Made by a program: the position numbers and the translations under genes
Notes under the pieces: model-generated
The model's database searches: none
Told to the model about the DNA's origin: nothing
What the model saw: the letters and a program-made list of their open reading frames with translations, nothing else
DNA from: JAMLIN01 sp041676645
Lineage (GTDB): Bacteria; Pseudomonadota; Gammaproteobacteria; Burkholderiales; Burkholderiaceae_E
Assembly: GCA_041676645.1 (NCBI GenBank)
Contig: JBAYRO010000034.1
Location: 1 to 33,657 of the forward strand
Length of the DNA: 33,657 nucleotides
Reading direction: 5' to 3'
Shown: piece after piece, positions 9,125 to 16,426 of the stretch
Layout: each line of letters opens with the position of its first letter
How positions within the stretch are numbered: the stretch's first letter is position 1

Positions 9125-10234
9125 ATGAAGTCACGTGCAGCCGTAGCGTTCGAGGCGGGCAAGCCGCTGGAGATCGTCGAGATCGACGTGGAGCCGCCGC
9201 GCCAGGGCGAGGTACTGGTCAGGATCACGCATACCGGCGTCTGTCACACCGATGCCTTCACCTTGTCCGGTGATGATCCCGAAGGCGTGTTTCCCGCCGT
9301 CCTCGGCCACGAAGGCGCGGGCATCGTGATGGAAGTCGGCCCAGGCGTCACCAGCGTGAAGCCCGGCGACCATGTCATTCCGCTGTACACGGCCGAATGC
9401 GGAGAATGCCTGTTCTGCAAGTCGGGCAAGACGAACCTGTGCGTTTCCGTTCGAGCCACCCAGGGCAAGGGCGTGATGCCCGACGGTACCACGCGCTTTT
9501 CCTGGAACGGACAACCGATCTACCACTACATGGGTTGCTCGACCTTCAGCGAGTACACGGTGGTGGCCGAGGTGTCGCTGGCCAGGGTCGATCCGAAGGC
9601 GAACCCGGAGCATGTCTGCCTGCTCGGCTGCGGCGTCACCACCGGCATCGGCGCGGTGCGCAACACTGCGAAGGTCCAGCCGGGCGAGAGCGTCGCCGTG
9701 TTCGGTCTCGGCGGCATCGGGCTGGCGGTGGTCCAGGGCGCCCGCCAGGCGAAGGCGGGGCGCATCATCGCGATCGACACCAATCCGGCGAAATTCGATC
9801 TCGCGCGCACCTTCGGCGCGACCGAATGCGTCAACCCGAAGGATTACGACAAGCCGATCCAGCAGGTCATCGTCGAAATGACCGGCTGGGGCGTGGACCA
9901 CTCCTTCGAATGCATCGGCAACGTCGATGTCATGCGCGCCGCGCTGGAATGCGCGCACCGGGGCTGGGGGCAGTCGGTCATCATCGGCGTGGCCGGCGCC
10001 GGCCAGGAGATCTCCACCCGACCCTTCCAGCTGGTCACCGGCCGCCGCTGGCTGGGCACCGCGTTCGGCGGCGTCAAGGGACGTACCGAACTACCGGGCA
10101 TGGTCGAGGATGCGATGAGCGGAAGAATCGACCTGGCGCCTTTCGTCACGCACACGATGGGGCTGGACGCCATCAACGAAGCCTTCGACCTGATGCATGA
10201 AGGCAAGTCGATCCGCTCGGTCATCCACTACTGA
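9125..10234 (+). CDS. frmA: S-(hydroxymethyl)glutathione dehydrogenase / class III alcohol dehydrogenase
   Basis: Oxidises S-hydroxymethylglutathione, formed spontaneously from formaldehyde and glutathione, to S-formylglutathione with NAD+. The protein is 369 residues, normal for class III ADH. Catalytic zinc ligands C40 and H62-E63 (GHEGAG) are present, as is the structural zinc set C92, C95, C98 and C106. The cofactor motif is GLGGIGLAVV. The ATG at 9125 (MKSRAAVAFEAGKPLEIVE) has a GAGGAA ribosome site; the frame stays open far upstream, but that part does not resemble the family. First gene of the formaldehyde operon, with S-formylglutathione hydrolase following after 14 bp. Confidence 0.97.
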   Translation: MKSRAAVAFEAGKPLEIVEIDVEPPRQGEVLVRITHTGVCHTDAFTLSGDDPEGVFPAVLGHEGAGIVMEVGPGVTSVKPGDHVIPLYTAECGECLFCKSGKTNLCVSVRATQGKGVMPDGTTRFSWNGQPIYHYMGCSTFSEYTVVAEVSLARVDPKANPEHVCLLGCGVTTGIGAVRNTAKVQPGESVAVFGLGGIGLAVVQGARQAKAGRIIAIDTNPAKFDLARTFGATECVNPKDYDKPIQQVIVEMTGWGVDHSFECIGNVDVMRAALECAHRGWGQSVIIGVAGAGQEISTRPFQLVTGRRWLGTAFGGVKGRTELPGMVEDAMSGRIDLAPFVTHTMGLDAINEAFDLMHEGKSIRSVIHY

Positions 10235-10248
10235 ATCAGGAACGCCGC

Positions 10249-11076
10249 ATGAACCGAATCGAACGCCACGCCAGCTTCGGCGGCTGGCAGGATGTCTACC
10301 AGCACGAGTCGAAAACCCTCGGCTGCCCGATGAACATCGGCGTGTACCTGCCGCCGCAGGCGGAGAACGGCAAGCTGCCGGTGCTGTACTGGCTGTCGGG
10401 GCTGACCTGCACCGAGCAGAACTTCATCACCAAGGCCGGTGCGCAACGGTACGCGGCGGAACACGGGATCATCCTCGTCGTCCCCGACACCAGCCCGCGC
10501 GGCGCGGGCGTCCCGGACGACGACGCCTACGACCTCGGCCAGGGCGCGGGCTTCTACGTCAACGCCACGCAGCAGCCCTGGGCCACCCACTACCGCATGT
10601 ACGACTATGTCGTCCATGAACTGCCCGCCTGGGTCGAGGCATCGCTGCCCGTCACCGCAGAACGCGCGATCTTCGGGCACTCGATGGGCGGGCACGGGGC
10701 GCTGACCATCGCCTTGCGCGAGCCGGGCCGCTACCGCAGCGTGTCTGCGTTCGCCCCCATCGTCGCGCCATCGAGCGTGCCCTGGGGACAGAAGGCGCTC
10801 ACCGCCTACCTGGGCAACGACCCCGAGGCCTGGAAGGCCCACGATGCGGTCGAGCTGGTCGAATCGGCAACCGAACGCCTGCCGCTGCTGGTGGACCAGG
10901 GGCTCGACGATGAATTCATCGAGCAGCTGGCCCCCGAGCGGCTGCGCACAGCCTGCGAGAAGGCCGGCCATCCGCTGACTCTCAACCTGCGCCCGGGCTA
11001 CGACCACAGCTACTACTTCATCGCCAGCTTCATCGGCGAGCATATCGCTCACCATGCGGCGGCACTGAAGCGCTAG
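10249..11076 (+). CDS. fghA: S-formylglutathione hydrolase
   Basis: Hydrolyses S-formylglutathione to formate and glutathione, the second step of glutathione-dependent formaldehyde removal in the cytoplasm. The 275-residue alpha/beta hydrolase has the nucleophile elbow GHSMGGHGA with S145, an acidic residue in LLVDQGLDDEF, and the catalytic histidine in GYDHSYYF. Family landmarks LSGLTCTEQNF and PDTSPRG are present. It lies 14 bp after frmA and is almost certainly co-transcribed with it. Confidence 0.97.
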   Translation: MNRIERHASFGGWQDVYQHESKTLGCPMNIGVYLPPQAENGKLPVLYWLSGLTCTEQNFITKAGAQRYAAEHGIILVVPDTSPRGAGVPDDDAYDLGQGAGFYVNATQQPWATHYRMYDYVVHELPAWVEASLPVTAERAIFGHSMGGHGALTIALREPGRYRSVSAFAPIVAPSSVPWGQKALTAYLGNDPEAWKAHDAVELVESATERLPLLVDQGLDDEFIEQLAPERLRTACEKAGHPLTLNLRPGYDHSYYFIASFIGEHIAHHAAALKR

Positions 11077-11143
11077 CCGGGCCGCCCACCGGTTCGCCCC
11101 TGGATACCGCGGCAGCGTTCGTCCCGACGGAAGCGGCACACCG

Positions 11144-11434
11144 ATGCCCCATTCGCCAGAAGACAAGAGGCGCGCCGTCATGCGCCTGCGCCGGATCCGG
11201 GGCCAGGCCGAGGCCCTGGAGCGGGCCGTCGAGAGCGGCACCGACTGCGCTTCCCTGCTCCAGCAGATCGCGGCGCTGCGCGGAGCCACCAACGGCCTGA
11301 TGGCCGAAGTGCTGGACAGCCATCTGCGCGAACTGTTCGGCTCCGCCAGGCAAGGGACCGCGGACCGGGCCGCCGCCGATGCCGACGCCGAGATCGAAGC
11401 GCTCATGAAGCTGCTGCGGACCTATCTCAGATAG
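11144..11434 (+). CDS. frmR: Formaldehyde-responsive repressor FrmR (CsoR/RcnR family)
   Basis: A 96-residue all-helical repressor. The residues used by FrmR to sense formaldehyde are present: Pro2 and Cys35, which are crosslinked by a methylene bridge in the E. coli protein, plus His60 of the family metal-site fingerprint. The core RRIRGQAEALERAVE and LLQQIAALRGATNGL is typical. The gene lies 67 bp after fghA, so the order here is frmA-fghA-frmR with the regulator last, whereas E. coli has frmR first. The likely target is the operator at 9001-9020. Confidence 0.93.
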   Translation: MPHSPEDKRRAVMRLRRIRGQAEALERAVESGTDCASLLQQIAALRGATNGLMAEVLDSHLRELFGSARQGTADRAAADADAEIEALMKLLRTYLR

Positions 11435-11466
11435 TCCGTGGGCAAGGGGCCCGCCATCGTCCAGCC

Positions 11467-11494
11467 TTGCTCAATGCCGCTGATTCATTACAAT
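11467..11494 (+). promoter_or_regulatory. Candidate promoter of the AbrB/PIN toxin-antitoxin pair
   Basis: TTGCTC (11467-11472), 16 bp, then TACAAT (11489-11494) lies in an AT-rich patch unlike its surroundings. An AAGGA ribosome site (11507-11511) stands 6 bases before the antitoxin ATG. The -35 match is poor and the -10 is good. Confidence 0.5.
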
Positions 11495-11517
11495 AACGAT
11501 AAAAGTAAGGAATCAAC

Positions 11518-11739
11518 ATGGCGGAATCCACTATCACTGCGAAGGGGCAGACAACCGTGCCGGCCGATGTCCGGGCACGGATCCATGCCACGCCCGGAAC
11601 CCGTCTGGTGTGGTCGGTCACGCCGGACGGCACCATCATTGTCAGGGCAAAGACCGGATCCATCCTCGACATGGCCGGTATGCTGAAGGCGCCGCAGGAC
11701 AGGAAGGTCTCTGTCGAAGACATGAACCCCTGGCGCTGA
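11518..11739 (+). CDS. AbrB/MazE/SpoVT-type antitoxin
   Basis: A 73-residue swapped-hairpin DNA-binding protein. The start AESTITAKGQTTVPADVRARI is the canonical AbrB-like fold motif; the C-terminal tail (about 45-73, ending EDMNPWR) would be the part that wraps the toxin. The TGA overlaps the ATG of the PIN-domain gene by one base (TGATG), so the pair is translationally coupled. Antitoxins of this type normally repress their own promoter together with the toxin. Confidence 0.9.
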   Translation: MAESTITAKGQTTVPADVRARIHATPGTRLVWSVTPDGTIIVRAKTGSILDMAGMLKAPQDRKVSVEDMNPWR

Positions 11740-12140
11740 TGCCGGCCCTCGACACCAACGTCCTAGTCCGCTATCTGATCCAGGACGACGCATCACAACT
11801 CGCCGCGGCCCGGAAACTCATCCGCAAGTACGTCGACGAGCAGCAGACGCTTTTCGTGCCCGTCACCGTGGCGCTCGAGCTGGAATGGGTATTGCGTTCC
11901 AGCTTCGGCTACCCGAAGGACACGACGATCCTCGTGCTGTCGAGCCTGTTGTCGGCTGTCGAGTTGTCGTTCGAATCCGAGCAGGCTCTGGAAGTCGCGC
12001 TGGATCTGTATCGACGGAACGGGGCCGACTTCGCCGATTGCCTGCATGTCGCCCTGGCGGCCCAGGCAGGGGAGCAACCCTTGTGGACCTTCGACAAAGG
12101 CGCATCGAAGCTACCCGGCGCGCGATCGATGGTGCGCTGA
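11739..12140 (+). CDS. PIN-domain toxin (VapC-like ribonuclease)
   Basis: A 133-residue probable Mg2+-dependent ribonuclease, neutralised by the preceding antitoxin. Acidic PIN residues are visible: D5 in ALDTNVLVRYL, the glutamate in ALELEWVLRS, the aspartates in GADFADCLH, and D in WTFDKGASK. Length is typical. The start at 11739 overlaps the antitoxin stop. The frame is intact, so the module looks functional. It is convergent with the HD-domain gene, 7 bp away. Confidence 0.92.
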   Translation: MPALDTNVLVRYLIQDDASQLAAARKLIRKYVDEQQTLFVPVTVALELEWVLRSSFGYPKDTTILVLSSLLSAVELSFESEQALEVALDLYRRNGADFADCLHVALAAQAGEQPLWTFDKGASKLPGARSMVR

Positions 12141-12147
12141 TATCCGG

Positions 12148-12834
12148 TCACGCGAGCGCTGCGCCGTCTCGCCGACCCAGAAGCGTCACCAGCTCATCGT
12201 GGAAGCGCTGCGCGGCCAGGTCCAGCGGCCACGGCTCCCACGGCACGCCCCCGTAGCGGACGGCCAGGGGATCGACCTCGATCACGGGAGCCTCGATCCG
12301 CAGGATGTCGCGCACCTCCGAAGGCGTCCAGCCCACGCAATGCACCGCCTCGCTGGCTGCCGCTGCGACGTCGGCCAGCTTGTGCAGACGGTGACCTTCG
12401 GCACTCCAGGGTGGCAAGGCATAGCGCCGCGAGACGGCTTCCATGAGCCGCTCTGCGACATCCCGAAAAGGCTCGCCGAGGACCGACTTGAGCGGGGCGA
12501 TGCAGTCGAATCCCAGGAAACCCTCCTCGGCATCATGCAACAGTTCCAGCAGCTCCTCGGCGGGGCCCAGTGGACCGGATGCGCCTGCTCGTCTCAACTC
12601 CAGCACGAGCAACGAATGCTGCGCAACCGAAAGCGGAAGCGGCCAGGCGGATTCGCCGCCCCAGCGCGCAGTGCGAGAAAGACGCACAGCCAGGTCCATG
12701 TCGGTCCACGCATCCGGGGCGGGATTGACGAGGTCGAGATGAGCGCCGGACGGCAGGCGCATCCAGGCACGCGGCGGTGTCGCCGAAACAGCCGTCCTTG
12801 CTTCGAACGAGGCGTTCGGTCCAGTCTCAGACAT
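12148..12834 (-). CDS. HD-domain phosphohydrolase (YfbR-like)
   Basis: A 228-residue predicted metal-dependent phosphohydrolase. The HD signature residues are present: His in SVAQHSLLV, the HD pair in ELLHDAEEGFLG, and a later Asp in HKLADVAAAAS. The pattern AQHS...LLHDAEE resembles 5'-deoxynucleotidase YfbR and related enzymes, but the substrate is inferred only. I chose the ATG at 12834 (MSETGPNASF) because it overlaps the end of the upstream regulator gene by 8 bp; the frame stays open further upstream, inside that regulator. The overlap implies co-expression with the HxlR-type gene. Confidence 0.82.
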   Translation of the reverse strand: MSETGPNASFEARTAVSATPPRAWMRLPSGAHLDLVNPAPDAWTDMDLAVRLSRTARWGGESAWPLPLSVAQHSLLVLELRRAGASGPLGPAEELLELLHDAEEGFLGFDCIAPLKSVLGEPFRDVAERLMEAVSRRYALPPWSAEGHRLHKLADVAAAASEAVHCVGWTPSEVRDILRIEAPVIEVDPLAVRYGGVPWEPWPLDLAAQRFHDELVTLLGRRDGAALA

Positions 12835-13528
12835 CTTCCGATCCGAGCTTCGGCGGCAGGGCGAAACAGTCGATGAAGCGCCGGGCGAGCGCCCGATCGC
12901 CCGCAAGACGCAGCTGGCCTTCAGCCTCCACCGTCTCGACCGGACGCTTGCCGTAGACGAAGGTGATGAAGGTCGTCGTATCGGTATCGAAGATGACGTC
13001 CGCGGCATTGGTGTCGCCGCGCTCGATCACGAGATCCTCTGGCGTGAGGCGGCCGATGAACGCATCGCCGGAAAAGCGGAAGGCCAGCGTCATCGACACG
13101 GGCTCGCGATCGGGCCTGATCATCGTGCGCAGCGACAGCATCGCCGAAACGGGCGAGAGCGGCAGCATCGGATCGTGACGCGGCGAGCGCAGCGCCCAAC
13201 GCCCCATCGTCTGGAAGATCGGCTCCATCTCGTAGCCCCAGGGCGTCAGCTCATACACCTGGACAGCGGCCGGCGGCGGCAGCCTGCGCCGCCGGAGGAT
13301 CCCCGAGCGCTCCAGCCCCTCCAGCCGCTGGGTCAGCACATTGGCGCTGATCCCGTTGAGGTCGGCCCGAAGGTCGGAGAAACGGCGCGGCCCCAGCATC
13401 AACTCGCGGATGACCAGCAGCGCCCAGCGCTCGCCAATGAATTCGAGCGCCAGCGCCGTGCCGCAGGCGTCCTCGTACCGGCGCCTGCCCAATGGATCAT
13501 CGTCTTTGGTTAATTTTTGTAACTCCAT
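12827..13528 (-). CDS. HxlR-family transcriptional regulator with SCP2-like C-terminal domain
   Basis: 233 residues. The N-terminal winged helix (about 15-110) has the HxlR pattern CGTALALEFIGERWALLVIREL, then LRADLNGISANVLTQRLEGLE. The C-terminal part (about 125-225) resembles the sterol-carrier-protein-2 fold seen in a subgroup of these regulators and could bind a hydrophobic ligand. HxlR proteins often sense reactive electrophiles or quinones. It is divergent from the GST/DUF1428/VOC cluster, with only 79 bp between the starts, and an imperfect palindrome directly before its ATG is a likely shared operator. Confidence 0.92.
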   Translation of the reverse strand: MELQKLTKDDDPLGRRRYEDACGTALALEFIGERWALLVIRELMLGPRRFSDLRADLNGISANVLTQRLEGLERSGILRRRRLPPPAAVQVYELTPWGYEMEPIFQTMGRWALRSPRHDPMLPLSPVSAMLSLRTMIRPDREPVSMTLAFRFSGDAFIGRLTPEDLVIERGDTNAADVIFDTDTTTFITFVYGKRPVETVEAEGQLRLAGDRALARRFIDCFALPPKLGSEDV

Positions 13529-13545
13529 AGTTGTATTTTATAACT
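13529..13545. promoter_or_regulatory. Imperfect palindrome, candidate HxlR-type operator
   Basis: AGTTGTATTTTATAACT reads as two 7-base arms (6 of 7 paired) around TTT. It is immediately before the ATG of the HxlR-type gene and in the only AT-rich patch of the divergent intergenic region. Its minus strand contains TATAAAAT, a possible -10. Autoregulation and control of the GST cluster is an inference. Confidence 0.5.
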
Positions 13546-13607
13546 CAATCCGTCAGGATGAGCAACCAACGGCCGCACCAGCTGCAATCCGTTCCATGGA
13601 GGATCCC

Positions 13608-14276
13608 ATGCCGACCCATCCCGACGCACCCTTTCGCATTACCGCCTTCGACTGGGTGCCCGATTTCGCGCGCGGTTACGTACGCGACCTGCGCCCGCGC
13701 TGGGCCTGCGAGGAGATCGGCCTGCCCTACTCGACGCGACTCATCAGCGCCGTCGAACGGCCCGCCGACCACTATGCCCGGCAGCCCTGGGGACAGGTGC
13801 CGGTGATCGAGGACGACGGCCTGTGCATGTTCGAGAGCGGCGCGATCCTGCTGCACCTGGGCGAGAAGGACGAACGACTGCTGCCACGCGATCGGGAAGC
13901 CCGCGCCCGCGTGACGAGCTGGCTGTTCGCCGCCTACAACTCGGTCGAACCGCTGTTCTTCGAGATCGGCAACGTCGAGATCTTCGCCGCCGACAGGGAA
14001 TGGGCGAAGCTGCGCCGGCCGAGCCTGCTCGAAGAAGCCGGACAGCGGCTCGACCGGCTCGAGACCGCGATGGGTGCACGCGAATGGCTGGCCGGCGATT
14101 TCAGCATCGCCGACATCGCCATGGTGACGGTGCTGCGCGATGCAGCGGGAACCGACCTGCTCGACCGCCGTCCGCGCCTGGCGGCCTATGTCGATCGCGG
14201 CACCTCGCGCCCCGCCTTCCGGGCGGCGCTGGCCGCGCAACTGGCCGATTTCCGGCCCGATCCGGTCGCGGCCTGA
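13608..14276 (+). CDS. Glutathione S-transferase family protein
   Basis: A 222-residue cytosolic GST. The N-terminal thioredoxin-like domain contains the glutathione-binding core VPVIEDDGLCMFESGAIL (cis-Pro and the E-S pair). The all-helical C-terminal domain contains GDFSIADIAMVTVL, the N-capping box motif. The start at 13608 is preferred over the ATG at 13596 because GGAGG stands about 6 bases before it. First gene of a rightward cluster with the DUF1428 protein (36 bp later) and the VOC protein, opposite the HxlR-type regulator. Substrate unknown; detoxification of an electrophile is plausible. Confidence 0.9.
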   Translation: MPTHPDAPFRITAFDWVPDFARGYVRDLRPRWACEEIGLPYSTRLISAVERPADHYARQPWGQVPVIEDDGLCMFESGAILLHLGEKDERLLPRDREARARVTSWLFAAYNSVEPLFFEIGNVEIFAADREWAKLRRPSLLEEAGQRLDRLETAMGAREWLAGDFSIADIAMVTVLRDAAGTDLLDRRPRLAAYVDRGTSRPAFRAALAAQLADFRPDPVAA

Positions 14277-14311
14277 AGACCGGGCCGCAACCCCACCGAC
14301 AGGAGAAACAG

Positions 14312-15025
14312 ATGAGCTACTTCGAAGGCTTCGTGGCCGCCGTGCCGAGCGCCAACCAGGATGCCTATAGGGAACATGCCAGACAGGCGCTGCCGTTCTT
14401 CAAGGAGTTCGGCGCAACACGCATGGTGGAGACCTGGGGCGACGACGTGCCCAGGGGCAAGGTCAACGACTTCCAGGGCGCGGTGAAGGCCACCGATGAG
14501 GAGACCGTGGTGTTCAGCTGGATCGAATACCCGGACAAGGCGACCCGCGATGCGGCGAACCAAAAGATGATGTCGGATCCGCGCATGCAGCAGATGCCGG
14601 AGATGCCCTGCGACGGCAAGCGCATGATCTTCGCCGGCTTCGAACCCATCATCGAAGTCGGCAACGGTCGTGGCAGCTACATCGACGGCTACGTGCTGGC
14701 GGTGCCGCAGGCCAATCGCGAAGCCTATCGCAGGCTCGCGAGCGAGGTGGCCGACCTGTTCCTCGAATACGGAGCGCTGCGCGTGGTCGAGGCCTGGGGC
14801 GACGACGTCCCCGAGGGCAAGACCACCGACTACCGCCGTGCGGTCCTGCTCGAGGACGGCGAGAAGGTCGTCTTCTCCTGGGTGGAGTGGCCATCGAAGC
14901 AGGTCCGCGACGAGGGCTCGGCCAGGATGATGGAGGACGAGCGCATGAAGACACCGCCCAGCAACATGCCCTTCGACGGCAGACGGATGATCTACGGCGG
15001 CTTCACTTCGATTCTCGACGACTGA
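14312..15025 (+). CDS. Protein with two tandem DUF1428 domains
   Basis: 237 residues made of two copies of the roughly 115-residue DUF1428 (YbaA-like, dimeric ferredoxin-like barrel) domain. Copy 1 covers about 2-117 and copy 2 about 121-236. Matching pairs are SYFEGFVAAVP/SYIDGYVLAVP, VETWGDDVPRGK/VEAWGDDVPEGK and CDGKRMIFAGF/FDGRRMIYGGF. Such a protein would form within one chain the unit normally made by a dimer. Function unknown. The ribosome site is AGGAGA, and the position between GST and VOC genes suggests a role in the same small-molecule response. Confidence 0.9.
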   Translation: MSYFEGFVAAVPSANQDAYREHARQALPFFKEFGATRMVETWGDDVPRGKVNDFQGAVKATDEETVVFSWIEYPDKATRDAANQKMMSDPRMQQMPEMPCDGKRMIFAGFEPIIEVGNGRGSYIDGYVLAVPQANREAYRRLASEVADLFLEYGALRVVEAWGDDVPEGKTTDYRRAVLLEDGEKVVFSWVEWPSKQVRDEGSARMMEDERMKTPPSNMPFDGRRMIYGGFTSILDD

Positions 15026-15065
15026 AGCCCGCCCCTGCCCCCTTTCCCGTGAACAGGAGACGAAC

Positions 15066-15572
15066 ATGCCCGAGATGATCACCTGCCTGTGGTTCGACTA
15101 CGGCGAAGCGCGCAAGGCGGCCGAGTTCTATGCCGCGACCTTTCCCGACAGTCGCGTCAGCGAGGCCCTCCGGGCGCCTGCCGACTATCCCGACGGCCGG
15201 GAAGGCGACGAGCTGACGGTCGAGTTCACGGTGCTGGGCCGGAAGTTCCTCGGCCTCAACGGCGGGCCCGCATTCAAGCCGAACGAAGCGGTCAGCTTCC
15301 AGCTCATCACCGCCGACCAGGTCGAGACCGACCGCTACTGGGACGCGATCGTCGACGGCGGCGGCAGCGAAAGCCAGTGCGGCTGGTGCAGGGATCGCTG
15401 GGGCTTCTCCTGGCAGATCACGCCGCGCGCGCTGAACGAGGCAATGGCCGATCCGGATCGCGCCGCCGCGAAACGCGCGATGCAGGCGATGATGACGATG
15501 GGCAGGATCGACATCGCCGCGATCGAGGCGGCGCGCGCCGGAAGAACGCCAAGCGTGGCGGGAGCGCCATGA
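15066..15572 (+). CDS. VOC-family protein (PhnB / 3-demethylubiquinone methyltransferase-like)
   Basis: A 168-residue vicinal-oxygen-chelate fold protein. The PhnB-like pattern is clear: ITCLWFDYGEARKAAEFYAATF at the N-terminus, GLNGGPAFKPNEAVSFQL, and CGWCRDRWGFSWQI in the second half. Family members are frequently annotated as 3-demethylubiquinone-9 3-methyltransferase, but that activity is not supported for this subgroup. An AGGAG precedes the ATG. Its stop overlaps a second, truncated GST start (ATGA), so the ancestral operon extended further. Confidence 0.88.
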   Translation: MPEMITCLWFDYGEARKAAEFYAATFPDSRVSEALRAPADYPDGREGDELTVEFTVLGRKFLGLNGGPAFKPNEAVSFQLITADQVETDRYWDAIVDGGGSESQCGWCRDRWGFSWQITPRALNEAMADPDRAAAKRAMQAMMTMGRIDIAAIEAARAGRTPSVAGAP

Positions 15573-15640
15573 TGGCGCTCGCCCTCTATGGTCACCCCTT
15601 CTCCTCGTACACGCAGAAGGCACCTCGTATCGGCCGCTGA
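15569..15640 (+). pseudogene. N-terminal remnant of a second glutathione S-transferase
   Basis: The frame reads MMALALYGHPFSSYTQKA and then runs into PRIGR and a stop. The first 18 residues are the typical beginning of a GST thioredoxin domain (LYGHPFSSYTQK); the remaining roughly 200 residues are absent. The ATG overlaps the VOC gene stop, as expected for a formerly complete operon gene. The break is at about 15622. Confidence 0.7.
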
Positions 15641-15720
15641 CGGCAGCCGATGTGATCGCCCGCAACCGCGGCTGAGGGCGTGGTCCGGATCCAGGCAAGA
15701 CGCCTTCACGCCCCATTCCC

Positions 15721-15894
15721 GCGGAGTTCGGTGTCGCGGGCTGCTTCTTCCGATACGAACGACATTTCGTCTACTGGCGCCGGCTCTCGAATGGCGATGT
15801 CGGCATCGTGACCATCCTGCACGAGCGGATGCACCAGATCGACCGCTTCCGGGAGGACTTCGTCGGGTCATGCGGCCTTCGTCAAACCCTGTAG
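15721..15894 (+). pseudogene. C-terminal remnant of a RelE/ParE-type toxin gene
   Basis: In the frame starting at 15721 the translation includes GCFFRYERHFVYWRRL, GDVGIVTILHERMHQ and DRFREDF, ending at TAG 15892. A basic strand, an aromatic strand and I-V-x-I-L-H-E-R-M is the usual C-terminal half of ParE/RelE toxins. There is no start codon in frame after the stop at 15673, and no N-terminal half or antitoxin. Together with the GST remnant it fills the 334 bases between the VOC and MerR genes; 15641-15720 shows nothing recognisable. Confidence 0.55.
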
Positions 15895-15912
15895 TTGTTG
15901 TAGACTATGGGC
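15886..15912 (+). promoter_or_regulatory. Degenerate MerR/CadR-type operator before the MerR gene
   Basis: ACCCTGTAGT (from about 15886) matches the left half of the usual CadR/PbrR box. The right side, CTATGGGC, pairs only loosely and at a wider spacing. It lies 33 bp before the chosen MerR start and overlaps the end of the toxin remnant. The assignment is weak. Confidence 0.3.
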
Positions 15913-15945
15913 ATGCACCACGCTCAGGACACGCAAGTGCCGCGA

Positions 15946-16389
15946 ATGAAGATCGGCGCCCTCGCCGAAGCCACCGGAACCCCGGTCGAGACCATCCGCT
16001 TCTACGAGCGCGAAGGCCTGCTGCCGCCGCCGGCGCGCGCCGAGAACAACTACCGGATGTACCTGCCGACCCACGTCGAGCGGCTGGCCTTCGTGCGCCA
16101 GTGCCGCAACCTCGACATGACGCTCGACGAGATTCGCGCACTGATCGAGCTGCGCGAAACTCCCGCCCGGGATTGCGGCGAGATCAACGCCCTGCTCGAC
16201 GAGCACATCGGCCATGTGGCGCAACGCATCCGCGAGCTTCGCGCACTCGAGAAGGACCTCAAGGCGCTGCGCGCCCGCTGCGACACTCCGCATGCGGTCG
16301 CCGACTGCGGCATCCTCAGCGGCCTCGATACGGCGGCGGTGAACGTACAAGCGCCGGCGAAACGGCCTCACGTGCACGGCACCCACTGA
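15946..16389 (+). CDS. cadR: Cd(II)/Pb(II)-responsive MerR-family regulator (CadR/PbrR-like)
   Basis: From the ATG at 15946 the protein is 147 residues, the usual CadR length; ATG codons at 15907 and 15913 give longer N-termini without family support. The winged helix reads MKIGALAEATGTPVETIRFYEREGLL. Metal-site cysteines of the Cd/Pb group are present at about C77, C112 and C121, followed by CGILSGL and a His-containing tail (RPHVHGTH), as in CadR. It would activate a metal-efflux promoter. No efflux pump is adjacent: broken genes lie upstream and a thioesterase downstream. Confidence 0.88.
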   Translation: MKIGALAEATGTPVETIRFYEREGLLPPPARAENNYRMYLPTHVERLAFVRQCRNLDMTLDEIRALIELRETPARDCGEINALLDEHIGHVAQRIRELRALEKDLKALRARCDTPHAVADCGILSGLDTAAVNVQAPAKRPHVHGTH

Positions 16390-16426
16390 CGCATCGCGCG
16401 CTGCCCGCAGGGCCCGCGCCGACATC

